The notes below the pieces were generated by a model. That model searched no databases. It had not been told where the DNA came from and saw only the letters and a program-made list of their open reading frames with translations. DNA of 64,000 nt from Smittia aterrima. Its lineage: Eukaryota; Arthropoda; Insecta; Diptera; Chironomidae. Below are positions 49,593 through 62,196 of this stretch, piece after piece. The stretch is from assembly GCA_033063855.1 (NCBI GenBank), contig CP093830.1, forward strand, positions 14,322,854 through 14,386,853, read 5' to 3'. How positions within the stretch are numbered: position 1 is the stretch's first letter; the number at the start of each line of letters is the position of its first letter. The position numbers and the translations under genes were made by a program.

Positions 49593-52500
49593 TCATAGCT
49601 CTAGGTGCGAGTCTGATGTAAAGTTGTTTATCAACGGGATATCAATCGTTTGGTTTGACGAAAGGCCGCACTTCGAGTTTGACATTGTCCACATCCACTC
49701 CAAGTCTCTCACAGTTGCCTAAAATAAGAAAAGAGCTTTCAGTGTTGATTTGTAGCTTTTAACTAAATGATTGTATTCCGATCACGTGGCGACGTAAATT
49801 AGCATCAACCAAAGCATAAGATTTTTTTAGAACAAAAGAATAAGAAATAAGAAATATTTGAGATTTTCTTCAAGCAACGCTATATTTGATTACTTGTAAT
49901 TCCGCACATGCCAGAAAATATCAAACATTCATAGGCTTTACTGAAAATGATTTCTAATACCGCCCACAATGAAGAGCATCCTAAGGAACTCAATTTGGCA
50001 CAAATTATGTCATACGAGCACATCGTTACTTGACGCTTCAACAGAATTCTAATTGAAATTTGTAAAATGAAAAAAGCTCCCAAGAGCTTTAAGTTTAGTG
50101 AAAATATTTCCGCCCGTTTTATTCCACAAAATATCCAACTAGCCCCGAGGTTTAACTAAAAATTTCCATTTGGACGAATGTTCTATCAAAAACTTTTATA
50201 AAATTTATAATTTCTTGTTTGCTTAAACTTTTCTTCAAACTGGAAAAATATTTGTTTTTATTTCATGAAAAAAGCTTTCAGCAAATATTTGTAGTAAAGT
50301 TAGAAGCGAATTTACCATTTTTAGGTAAAGAAATGAGGGCAAGGAAAGAGTTCTGTCATTGATCAAAGTGAAATCGTTTCGAGCGCTTCAAATCATTTTA
50401 CAAAGTGAAGCATGAAAATGACAAGAATGTTCGAGTTATTTTTGGATTGCAAAGAATTCTTGCATCTTTCTAACTGCTACTTTGTTCTGACACGTTCGCT
50501 CTCTCGTTACTTGTGTGCGCTTCAGAAAAATTCAGCCGGAAATAAATGTTGCGGCAAATTTTCTACATTTAACCTTGAAGGAAGAGTACAGCCAATTTTA
50601 TATTGCACAATCGATCGATAAAATCCCAAACTCAGGCTGTTTAGGCAAAACGAAAAAGTTCCCCTGAAGTTGTTTCGATAACGAAAATGCTTTTGTTGTT
50701 CGCTGGCGGCGAAAATTGGGTCAATTAATTTAATTGCTTTCTACCTCTCACATCAATTAAAGCTTCCATCGTAGGATGTGGATTGTGGGCAGGTGTTATG
50801 ATTTATATAGGTATTATCTGTCGACCAAATAATTTTCTTACCTGATGCATTGAATAAACTGCTACTACGACAAGAATATGCATAATGTTGTGAGAGTTTA
50901 GATAATAATCTAAACAACCCGGATACCACTTTTCGGGAATATGCATTGCACCAATCGCGCCTCCAAAAACAGAAACTCCGTCCTGAAATAAGAAATACGG
51001 ATGATTAAATCAGTTTGTCAACATGTTACGAATCTCATCCAATTACGTCTCAATTACTTGTTTCCTGATGTAGTAAAAGAGCTGAAGCCATCATCATTAC
51101 CGCCTTAAGTACACAGCGAGTCTCCCTCTAAACTCTTTATTTACCCCATCGTAAAAAGTTCGAACCATATCGCGTCACAACAATAACTTTCTCATGACAT
51201 AAATTTGTGTTTGATGTTTGCATATTTTTTTTTGACGAGAAAATTGATTTCGATGTTGGACAAAAATAGAAATAAGCAAAGTTGGTCGGCAAATGGTTTT
51301 GCGTGAGAGCGCTTCAACGAGAGACCTTGACTTCAATATTGAACTTTGTCTGCGTGTCTCGTTATGATCCGATTAATTTCTTTTCTTTCAAAATATTTGC
51401 TTGCTCGTTTATCGATCAGACGAAAATTGATGCAAAGCTTCGTCAGCTCATAAAATTGCAATTTGAACTAACAAATTTATGTGCAGCGATAAATCCTTAT
51501 AACAAGACGAGGAGCTTCATTCTCAGCAATTAAATTCCTTCTTCCATAAATATTTACTGGCGAATGAAAAGTGCTTCAACTTTGCATTCATTCCATATCT
51601 TCATGATTGCAATGGAATGCAAATAGAGTGCATTGGATAACAGTATAGTCCGAACTCAGTAAACGGATTAAATCTTGATTGTTAATTCAGGTGTTTTAAA
51701 ATTTTAAATTCTCATTGATTGAACTCTTGTAATTGATAGGACGCTACATGGAAAATAAAATATTCAGAGGTTCAGCTCAGCTCTGCCTTTTTTGACAATA
51801 AACCGAGCTATTGATTACGATGTCCGAGTCACGCGATGGCGAAGCGTGAAAAGCTAATCAATGGTTTCCTTGTTTTGCTCCCATCAAACATTCACGATGC
51901 AAATCAAATTTTCATTATGTTGATGGCTTTCAAAACGATCAGGTACGTAAAACATTTGAGTTGTAATTTGTAATGAGTATTGAAACGTCAACGGATGTTA
52001 TACCCAAATCAACGATTTTTGGTAAAGACGCTGGCGGAAGCACAAGTATAACAAGATGAAGACTGAGCATCTTACCTGCAAGAAGACATGTACAATCGCT
52101 GTTGGATTACCACCCGCAAATCTCGATATCCGCAATATTACCAATAGCACCCGCATCAAGAAGGGCAGAGCAAAGCACAGCCTTCGTTGCCAAGGGGAAC
52201 CAGCTGACAACGCTTTCTGTAGACACAATATACATAGTATGCTGTAAAATATGATTGTGAACCATTTCAAGAATCCGCCTAAACAGAAAACGCTTGCAGT
52301 GACAAATGGGAGAGCTCCTGTAACGAGAAAATATAGAAAATTGTAATTAATGTCAAAAACTTTGCTGCAGCAAAAACTTCTACATGAACATTCTCTTGTG
52401 TTAATGGATTAAAGCTTTTTTAAAAATTTACGTAAATCATCGAGGAACAAAATATTTGTGCTTTCTTGAAGCCACACACAGCTTACTATATCATTTAGAA

Positions 52501-55500
52501 TCTAAATCCATTCGTTCCGTCAAAGGGTTTACATGTCGGACATTTCGTGTCTCGAAGCTTATGTAGCATAAATGACAGTAATTTCTCAATAAAAAATTAT
52601 TTCTTATCCCGCAACAGACATGGAATTATCTCGACGTAAATTGATAGATGGTTGTCACTTACCAACCGATTGACTCATCCAAATGCCGAACATATCAAGC
52701 TGCAACAGTCTGTAGTAAAAGGTTTCGCCTCGTTCTAAATTCATAAACAAATGATAAACGAAGCTCCCACACCATGGCGAAACAGCTCCAAAGATATGGC
52801 ACCACGAGAGGAATTGCAAGCTGTTATCCCAAACGAGATAAGGTGGAACAGTAGCAAGAATATAGACAATTGGAATACCTAGAGAAACAGGAAGAAAGAG
52901 AATTTAAAATGAAGTTCACTTGAAAATCATTTTCAAACGAGTCTTTTGAGTGAGTCAAGAGTCTTGTCTCCAACTGTGTTGGGGAAAAACTCAAGCAAAA
53001 AGTTTCGTAAGCTCCAGGCCATTGTCACATATGCTCCCCCGCCGCATTGAGCGGGGAAATGAAGTTCGTGTTTCCATAAATGTTTGTTATCGTCCGCATT
53101 AAGTTTATTTGCATTTTATTATTCTATTAAAATTTGTGGCGAGAGGCCAGGGGGAACTTTGTCGGATTAGAATTAAAGCTTTTGGTTTTTGCGTGAACTT
53201 TCGGCACGAGTTGGAAAGTTTGTTCATTTTGTAGGTCACTTAACGACATTGACATGTTCGCTCTTATGACTCAACAATGTGATTACGAAAGGCCAAAATA
53301 AGTTTTCAAGGACGCAAAAAATGTTTGCAAAACAATCTGTTACTGGAAGCGTTATGGACGACACACTTAAAATGAGCAATTTAATTCCCTTACCAATAAC
53401 TTGGACATCTCTTTGATATTTCAATCACAATGACTCTTAGATTTTTTTTCACAATTTTAAAAAGCCCAAGGCTTATAATAAAATATTAAAGATTAGTTTA
53501 ACAAAACCTTTCATTCAAACACTGACAAAAGAAAAGCTTTCGTCAATGTGAACGATGGAAAAGTTAGTATAACTTGTAACAATCGAATCAATCTTTGTCG
53601 AAGCTTCGTACCATAATCATCAATCTTAGAAAATTCTTTAAAACTTTAGCCATTTCATTCGTTTGCTGACGTAATTTATGACGGGCGCAAAGCATTTAAA
53701 ACTACAAGAGACGACGAGGAAGGAAACTTCAATCTTCTCTTCAAGTAATCTTAACAGATTTTCTTCAATTTTTATATGAAAAAAGTTTCTTCCTCTTCGT
53801 TAATACTAAAGTTCTTGTAAAAGATTTTTTTTTCTTCTGAAAGCTTCGATTTGAGAGATGAAAACAAAAGCTTATTCAAGCTGCTCTCGTAAGCGTGGAT
53901 AATAGAAATGAGAGATTTTGGATTGAACATCTATATTTACCCTTGAAACTTTTTTCCTCCTTAAAGCTCTTTAAATAACGATGAAGGAGTCACGACTCGT
54001 GACTCACGAGGCAAACAAAAGAAGGAAATTTTACCGACGTCAGACGATTAGAAATCCAATTCTTGTGCAAATCTAATTGATATGGAGCTATCATAATGTT
54101 ATGACGACTCCCAGATGAGATTCTTTGTTATTTATTTTTACAGTCGAGACCGTCATTTTTCTGTTGTAAGTAAATTCGAAAGCACTCTTGCCAATGTCGG
54201 TAATTTTAAAGTATTTAATTGAATTCGAGACCCTGAAATAAGTCAAACTCAGATTACAATCGGCACTGGCGATAAACTTTTAAAGAACGAGAAAATCTCG
54301 GTCAATTTGCAATTCTCTTTTCCTTTTGCTTTCTCGAGGATACTTGAGAGAGTTTCTCTGACATCAGAATATTGAATGATGGAAGAATAAAGGAAAGAAA
54401 TGAATGAGATTTTTCTTCAGCTACCCCTTGTCCTTCGATCTGAATTAATGTTCCAAAAATATTTGCTGCTCTCCGAAATGAATTTGCTCGACTATTAATC
54501 ACGTCGTGCAACTCGAGCATGACAATGGGAAATAGAATTCTATTTGTGAGTTTTCTTATTTTGCCGGCAGAGCTCGTAACAAATTATTATTCTCATTCAA
54601 ACTATAAGCATATGAAACTCGGAACGGTCATCCGTCACTCACGATTATCTTGTGAGGTTTGCAGTTTGCTTTTGTTAGAGAAATCTTTTCCGGTTGTTTT
54701 AAGAAGATTTTCATCAAACTTGTGCAAAGTTTGAAAAATTTACTCCTTTTGGTCTGACGTAAATCGAGCAAGGATCTTTATGAATTATTGATAAAGTATC
54801 AAGATTATCAGCAGCTATGTCGAGTTAAATTATTCGTTCGCTGAAACTCGACAGAAGCTTGGGCGGAATTTCAACAAACAGCAAAAATCAATGAGAAGAC
54901 TCGAAACGTTATCGTCAATTGGCAGCAATTACAAACCGACACATAAACAATATTTGTTCCACCAAGAAACGTCGATATTTTTATGACCGATTTGTTCAGT
55001 TTGTTTTGGCAATTTCAGATACAGCAATTTTGAAATTGCCTGTCTACCAAAAGCGAACTGAAAGTATTTTCGTTAAGAGTCATCTTCAAGTTCTCCGTTG
55101 CGGCGAGGAAAACATTTTTCATCCGGAAGCCGCAGTTATTGATTTTGTTTAGGGGAGAAGACTAATTCGAAAAAGCTCGTCGCAAAATTTGAGAAGTTTG
55201 AAAAAAAAAAGTATTTGCCGACATTCAACATCAAACCTTCAATTAAATTTACTTAAAAAATTATTTTAAAACTCGGTCAATTGATTTCTTTTTTGTTTGC
55301 GACCCTAAACTTAAGTCCTTGTTCCAAAGTTTATTATTCAACGTACAGACGACAAAACAGAACAAAGCTTCAAATCCTCTCATGAATTTACGTTTATGGG
55401 AATATTTGGGTCAAAATCGAAATTCTTTCATGTCTACTCGACGGAATGTTTTGCCACAAAATGATCACGAGCAGGAAAAATATTTCATTTATGGGTGAAC

Positions 55501-57961
55501 GCAAATAAATTTCCGGAAGAATAATCAATAATGATTTGATGCCTTGGGGATGAACAAATTCGTGAAAATAGCCGTCGTGAACTTTATCAGCTGCTACTTT
55601 AGTGCTCATTAATGCTTTTCAACTCATAATAGTTTTATGCTCTTCTATCACTTTTTTTTTCATCGAAACAATAAACAAAGAGCTTAATGGGTTGTCAAAT
55701 CTCCTTAGCTACCCTCAACAACCTTTAAGTCGTTCATCACTTTTGATCGAGACAAAGGCGGAGCGACAATGAAACTCGATATTTCTTAAAGCGATTTGCC
55801 AAGGTCAAAATATATCCAGACTTTTATCAGTGCCAAGTTAATGTTCTTTTAAGAAGAGTGAAATCCTCGATCACCTCAGACATTTCTTCAGATTGTCAAG
55901 ATAAGAACAAAGTAATTGACGTTACAAGCACGCGAAGGTTTTAATAATCAAGATCAACTTAAAAACAAAACACTTGACATAAAGTCACCTGCCGTGTTTA
56001 ATAAAGAAATTTCACAAAAGCAATTAACAGCAAATTCACTTTTTTTGGAGTGATTGTGTCGTTAGATTAGATAAATTTTACTTCAATATTAATTTTAGAA
56101 AAGGTTTCCATGAGAGATCCAGAGCGGTTTGATTATCATGTAGAAGTTCTAGAGTAGAACCTCCCCTTAAAAGACCTAGAGCGAGGGCACTAAAGGTCAC
56201 GTGTTCAAATTTTCAAAAGTTTAACGTGTTTTTATCAGACCTCATACGTGATTATCGAACAGCCACTCATATCAAACACGCATGGAATATAAAAGAATAA
56301 ATTAGTTTTTAGGACGGTTGACCTTTGTTTAACAAGTTGACGTTGTTATTACAACATTGAGCTCTAAAATAAAACCTAAAAAAGCTTTTTGTTCTATGAG
56401 GCTTTTTGACCTAACTCTTTTTCCCGGGAGACGATGAGATGAAAATCCAATTTTATATGCTCATAGTGATGAAATTTAAATAACAAACAAAGCTCTTAGC
56501 ATCGCAATTTAAGCCTTGTGCAATTTCATAAAAAAGAACATTAACATTCGGAAAATATTTGCTTTTTTTGTTATTTTTATTTGTACGTTAAAAGCACATC
56601 CATCAACTCTTCTCGCTTGTTCTAGAAAATAATTTAAAGCTTTCTCTTTCGTAATCAAGCTGTTCGTGCATCGAGTGATTCCAATATCAGCTCATGAAGG
56701 AAATTTGTTTTCCAATCGCTTTAAGGAAAACGAAATTAAGTAATCTCGCGTCTTCACTTCATGGAAACAGTTTTGATTTCAGTGGAACATGAAAAAGAAA
56801 GCATTGAATGTCTGCATATTTACTTTTAAATAAGAGCAAACAAAATTGATCTTCTCAGAAAGGAGGATTCAAAAAGCAATTAGGAATGAATTGCCAACAT
56901 GAAAGGAAGAAATGTTTGAACCGAGAATAACTCAAACGTGTCTTAAGTTTCTTTTTTACGACAATTCAGATGAAACACCAAATCGAGTTCAATCTCTTTG
57001 AAGCAATCACGTATGACACATGTGACTCGCATGTTGTCAAATCGAAAATTTCGAGAAGAGATTTCTTGTTTTATTTTTCTTCTTTTAAAACGATTTCTAT
57101 GAAACTTTCATCGAACATTGAAATAAAAATATTTTCACTAAACAATTTTCTCACTAAGGCAATTCATTTAATAATTTGATTTGGCTTTCATTGTAAACAA
57201 AACTTGTAGAAAGCTAACGCAGAGAATCCGTTTTAGATTACATGAAACAATATCTTGCTCCTGAATAATTGAATTATGCAAAGACTTTCAAGCGAGTCAC
57301 GTTTTCTCAACGAATATATTTCAAAATATTCGGTAGCTCTTTCGAATTAATTTGCTAGTCGTCGAGCAGGCAAATCCTTTCATTTATCTTTTAAGTTTTT
57401 CTCCTGGAAATGTTCAATCATCAGTATCCCTATCATTTTTAATTGATTAATATTTCATGCTTCGCTTGGAGGAATAAATTTTAATGTTTCCGCAGAGCAA
57501 AACTTGCTTGTTGGCTTTGTGAAAGCTTGAGTGCTCTATTAAGTAACAACAGAACGAAACGTTATTTTGAGTTCTCTTTAGAGACATTTCGTGGGCTCCT
57601 TCTGCTGACAAATATTCTAGTGCGAAAGCAAGAATATGGAGGAGGAAAAACAGCAACTCACCATGGGTTAATATGTTAATGGTCTCGTTGTGCAGATAGA
57701 ATAGACTGTTCAAACATCCTTTGACATTTTGGAGTGGTCGGTAGCCTGGGAATGAAAAGGTTTAAGAAGAAATTCGTCGTTGATAAATGTTTTCTTCTTA
57801 CCCGTATGGACGTAAGGATTGAACTGCAGATGCTCCGGCATGTCCTTCCATGTTAACAAATCGCACGGCGGCGTCATGAATTTATTAATTTGTTTATTGA
57901 TTGTGTTTGGTATTATGAGCGACTCGGTCGAATCCGTTTCGAGAGTCTTCGTTTTCATCAT
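49593..57961 (-). CDS. PAQR4: PAQR4-type progestin/adipoQ receptor family membrane protein
   Basis: Six exons: 57961-57802, 57745-57662, 52878-52663, 52317-52076, 50982-50842 and 49718-49593, giving 322 residues. The N-terminus has MPEHLQFNPYVHTGYRP, the PAQR4 signature region, followed by LFYLHNETINILTHG (the ExxxNxxxH motif). The centre has several hydrophobic helices with the SPWCGSFVYHLF segment. Near the end is a HxxxH motif (SHNIMH) in the last helix. These conserved His/Asp/Ser positions form the putative zinc-hydrolase site shared with adiponectin receptors. PAQR4 is linked to ceramide metabolism in the Golgi in vertebrates; the insect role is not established. All junctions keep phase. 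The introns are large (up to 4.8 kb), unlike neighbouring genes. The last exon is the least certain: a second frame in it is open too. In the chosen frame, ATVRDLEW aligns with the PAQR4 C-terminus. Confidence 0.88.
49719..50841 (-). other. PAQR4 intron 5
   Basis: About 1.1 kb, AT-rich, bounded by GTAAG and TTTTAG. Nothing further is recognised in it. A short extra exon of 3n+1 bases here would be required if the alternative reading frame of the last exon were used; I could not find one. Confidence 0.6.
50983..52075 (-). other. PAQR4 intron 4
   Basis: About 1.1 kb of AT-rich DNA with no recognisable element; the 83-codon plus-strand ORF inside is at chance length and has no domain. Confidence 0.6.
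52318..52662 (-). other. PAQR4 intron 3
   Basis: 345 bp between matching phase-1 splice sites; nothing else is seen in it. Confidence 0.65.
52879..57661 (-). other. PAQR4 intron 2, about 4.8 kb
   Basis: Flanked by CATG|GTGAG and a CTAG acceptor, both phase 1. Contains only short ORFs without domains. A 19-bp perfect palindrome with an overlapping TGACTCA site (AP-1 type) lies at 53987-54006. No nested gene, RNA gene or intact transposon was recognised. Confidence 0.65.
53987..54006. promoter_or_regulatory. Palindrome with AP-1-type bZIP site
   Basis: GAGTCACGA-C-TCGTGACTC: two perfect 9-base arms around a single C, with TGACTCA overlapping the right end (54000-54006). Such a layout could bind bZIP dimers. 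It lies in a PAQR4 intron. Function is inference only. Confidence 0.35.
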
Positions 57962-60900
57962 TTTTCAGAGAAAATTTTCTTCTTCTCGCTCACAACGAAA
58001 ATTTTTCTCTTTTCTGGGCACTTTTCGTTTTAACTAGCAATCAGTTTCAAGCACACGGACAGATATCACTCACATGAGATCAACTTTACAATCTCCGCTA
58101 GCACCCGATAAATTTCTCCTCCTTCAATTGATTAAATAAAGCAAGCACACCTGCATTGAGATGAGGAATAACGTTAGAAGCAAAGTCTGTCTGCACCTTC
58201 TTGAATGAATCGTTTCTTCATTTTTATGCGATATATCGGATTAAATAAGATCATAAATATAAAATTTCTCTTCTCCCCGTCGAACCTTGCGCGCAACTAC
58301 CGCAAAGAAGAAAAAATCTTCAATGTGCATAAGTGAGAGATGAAATATTCTTTTCTCATCATCACACGTAGAGAATAATTCAAATCGAGCAACACACGAA
58401 CGATCTGCATCATAATAGGCTTTAATTGTCCTAGAACGAATGATTTAATTATAAGCGTTCGTGATTTGCGATACCTGCTCAGTAAAGAGCTTCGTTCAGA
58501 TTCTAAGGATAATTGAATTAGAGCTCAAGTGGCAATGCGAGAATCATCGGTACGAGAAATGCTTGGGGATAAATTAATTTTCTCTTTTCTGAAAAACAAC
58601 AGAAAGCTCTTGAAATGATAAATAAAAGTATTAACCTTGGGCTTCGTTTTAACGAAAGTAGACAGGAGTGAATGATGATGTGAGTTTCGACGACGGGAGA
58701 AATAAGCAGGAAACTCTAGTGAGTTGCAAACACTCTTAGCACTTTGTTAAGACTTGTTCCATTAAAAGATTTTCCTTGTAAGCTTACATTAAATGTCGTT
58801 AACTCAACTTTTCGAATCACTGAGAATCAATGAAAAACTTTTGAACTGTCGAACATTTGACTTTCACTTTCGAAATTTAAAGCTTTTAAGGAGACATTCA
58901 AATGAGACCAAATCATATCAAACATCTTATTTTATACTAAAGTTAACGTAGCGAGGAGTTTTGTAAATAGACGTTGATAAATGATTCATTTAGGAGTGAC
59001 CCTTATTACTTATCGCTTCAAATAAGTTTTAAACCGATCTAAAGAATATTGAAAAGTATATGCGGCTTAGTCTGGATTACAAATGAGCTCACTGACTTAC
59101 AATAAAGTTGTGGCTCATTTACCAACAATCTACTCTAAGTTTTCTTTGAAAGCTTCATTCGAATTCTATTTTAGGGCATTTGTGAACAGATTTCCATCGT
59201 CGTCTGTCGTTGAATTGGTTCAATCAATATTTGACGAAAGATATCAGAACAGATTGATGCCGAAGCTTTTTCCTCTTGAAAATGCAATCACCGGAAAGGG
59301 AAAACCCTCGAGAAAATCAAACTTTACTTAAAGAAGGAACGATTTTATTAAATTCTTCACAGTATTGACTTACAAATATGACATTGGGAGTCTTTCCAAA
59401 TGGAGAATTTTTTTCCCAAATGAAGTATTACCTCATAGCACCCTTTTAATGTCTGAAATCAGCACAGAAGAGCTTTTGATTAATGAATTTTTAATGAATG
59501 GACATTTCGTAGAAAACATAAAAGAGAAAACGATCTTTTGAAAGAAAAACTCATTAGTCGTTTATTCTTCTAGAAAAGTCGCGAACCGTCATTGATTTCT
59601 CAACCATTGATTTTAGTTTCGCGTGCTTTACGATCTTCTTACCAATTTCAATGCTATTTATGGACGATTGGCTTTGGGAGAGATCCAAGCGCGAAACCGT
59701 TAGATAGCAATCCTCGCCAATATTACACTTAAATATTTATTTTCACGTAATAATCATAGTAAACACACAAGGCAAAACCAGGGTTTCTCAGAAAAAAGCA
59801 AGCAACATCTAATGTCTCCCCCTTTCCCATTATTTTGCTTCTCTCGTCGCATGATGGCGAGAAAATGTAAAAGTTACCCTCGCCTCTGTGATAACATTCA
59901 CGCGCACACAACAGTAACAAAGGGAAAACTTTTTGCTCAACTGAATTTTAGATTCTTCCGCGAAAGACAAGAAAGTTCCTGCACAACATCAACTGCAACG
60001 TTTCAAATTTCGAAAAAAAAAATCGGGCGAAAATTTTGTTTTTTCCTCGGGCTAAAACACTAATCTTTAAAAAAAAGGTGGGAAGGAATTAGTGTTTACA
60101 CAAATCCTCAAGGCAGAAGAGAAGCTTATGTTTATGTCTTACGAAGATTACATAAGTCGCATAAAAAATGAATGAGAAAATAATTTTCGTACCACAAAGC
60201 AAAGTTTTTTTCCGATGCTCTGAAGAAAAAATCTCAAATCACTTCAAGCATTGCTACGATAAAACTTTTTTTTCCGCCTTCAGCTTTTCACTCGAAAATT
60301 TCCTTGCTCGAAATGATCTGCTGGAATTGACACGGAGCACCTCGACAATTGTCACCTTTTCTTCACTGAACTTTGGCCACTCGAAGATTCGGTGGCTGAC
60401 TTATTGGACGATTTAACGCAAATGATCGGAAGAAACTGAAATGAGTTTCCGATGAAAATTGCTGCTGGAAAAATGTGGAAGGAAAAATTCTGGAAAAGAA
60501 AAAAAGTGAGGGGAAATCAATTGAAGGGGAATGCTTACGATTCCGAGTCAAGGCATGCGAGAATCCTTGAAATAACTTCGGTTCGTGGCTTTGAATAATC
60601 TTTTTCTTCAGAAAAAGAAAGAAAACATTGTTGAGGTTGAAGCTTTAATTGGATTAGAATCGCAGAACCTTTACCTGCCTTCATTCGCTTTCGGATTGAC
60701 ATTATCAAGTTCGTTGGAACATCCGGTATAAATGAATGTCTTTAAGGTTGAAGCACCTTACTAATAAATCGATGTTTGCTTTTGACAGTTGCGTGCAGAA
60801 CGTTCTGAATCTAATCGTCTTTATGCGACAATTCGTTTCTTACACAACCACACAATGTAATGAAGGCAGTCTCTGTGATAATTAGACACGAGAATTTGTA

Positions 60901-61550
60901 ATATTAATACAATTACCTCCATAATGAGACCGTTCGATCGACCACGTTCAGAAATTTGCTCTCTTGGTGTTTTATTAACGATGTTAGTTTGGTAACGTCC
61001 TCGGTAAATTAATTCGATTATTCGTCACATCAATCAAGTAAATAAAATTTAACGACTCATTGCGTAAGAGTCATTCTTGTGGACTCGGAAGACTTGATTA
61101 GAGAAACTCTTTTTCTGTCTTTACGTAACATGTTTCAATTTATTGCGTTGACTGCTTACTCTTATTTCCAAAAAAAACCAACGAGATTTTTCTCCTTCCT
61201 CGTAACTTTGTTTTTGTCTGCCCTTTATGTCAAACTGTGTCACAAGAATTTTAGAAATATTTGTATTTTTTTTCTCGACATTTTCAAAACTTAGATCAGC
61301 TACGTCATGATGAACGATGCTCGGATATGCAGCAACTAATATTAATTATAAGGCAGTTAGAACAAGCTTCATTTTGAGATGATAACTTTGAGAGTTCGAC
61401 AACGACTAGTGAAAACCACGATGAGAAATCGCTTAAAATGAAATTCCATGAAATGCATCACAGAAGAAGAAAATAAAATCTTTGTTTAATTTAAATTTGC
61501 ACTTTGATCCTTACTAAAGCTTTTATAACCTTTAACATTGACGTCATCAT
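57962..61550. other. Intergenic region upstream of PAQR4
   Basis: About 3.6 kb of AT-rich DNA carrying the PAQR4 promoter at its left end. ORFs of 62-97 codons occur on both strands, including an 82-codon plus-strand ORF at 59083-59331 with a reasonable start context, but none shows a domain. No RNA gene or repeat family is seen. Confidence 0.5.
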
Positions 61551-61844
61551 TTATTTAAAGCGTGCTATCGTTTCCCAAAATAGACTCGAACTTGACTTCC
61601 TCAGTGAGGAATCCTCACTATCTTGATACGTTCCGTCATAAATGCTTCGCTTGACATTCTTGGTGTCTTCTAAATCGTCCAATTCTCGATAAACAATATT
61701 TTTTACTCCCGTTTGGATTTCGTGGTCGCTATAGTTTATAGCTTGCCTTCTACGAACGACGTTATCAAAGACTTCATCGAGTAAAGGTTTCAGGAGATTC
61801 AGCAAACTTTTCGATTCAATATGACTTAGGCGAAACTTCATCAT
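61551..61844 (-). CDS. Small ORF resembling the histone-fold half of H2B
   Basis: A single-exon ORF of 97 codons with an in-frame TAA just upstream of the tandem ATG ATG start. By eye, ESKSLLNLLKPLLDEVFDNV lines up with the H2B helix-2 segment (SSKAMSIMNSFVNDIFERI), and DHEIQTGVKNIVYREL with SREIQTAVRLLLPGEL of loop 2/helix 3. TKNVKRS fits the start of the H2B C-terminal helix (TKAVTKY). The basic N-terminal tail and helix 1 are missing, and a gap of about six residues is needed after helix 2. If real it could be a truncated, fast-evolving H2B-like variant; it could also be a pseudogene or chance. Its neighbour RPC6 has the same orientation. Confidence 0.35.
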   Translation of the reverse strand: MMKFRLSHIESKSLLNLLKPLLDEVFDNVVRRRQAINYSDHEIQTGVKNIVYRELDDLEDTKNVKRSIYDGTYQDSEDSSLRKSSSSLFWETIARFK

Positions 61845-62196
61845 ACAAACAATAACTTATGAATGGAAATATCAAAGTTTGAACTTCTTTAAAAACCCAT
61901 ATTATAAATTAATACGCAATCCACATTAAAGTTAGAATTTCCTGGCAGCTCCCTATGAAGCCCATCGACGCGGACTTATAACGTCAAGTGAAAAGGAAAT
62001 GTTTAAATATCCGGCTGACAATGAAAAGCTTTTGAAGAAATTATTTTCAAAGAAATTGCAGCATTAAAAAATCGATAAGCGGATAGCGAAAAGGCAAGTC
62101 GATGGAACCATGTGACATGCTGCGGTATTGGTGGGGATATGATGGAAAATTAAAAAGAAATCAATGCGCATGAGTTGGAAATTAGATTAAGTTTTA
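61845..62196 (-). other. Short intergenic stretch between RPC6 and the H2B-like ORF
   Basis: 352 bp containing the RPC6 3' end and any promoter of the small ORF. A possible RPC6 poly(A) hexamer overlaps the doubled stop codon (TAATAA AA). Nothing else was recognised. Confidence 0.5.

Noticed and set aside
59083..59331. 82-codon plus-strand ORF upstream of PAQR4
   Set aside because: Good start context but chance-level length and no similarity that I recognise; conservation would be needed.
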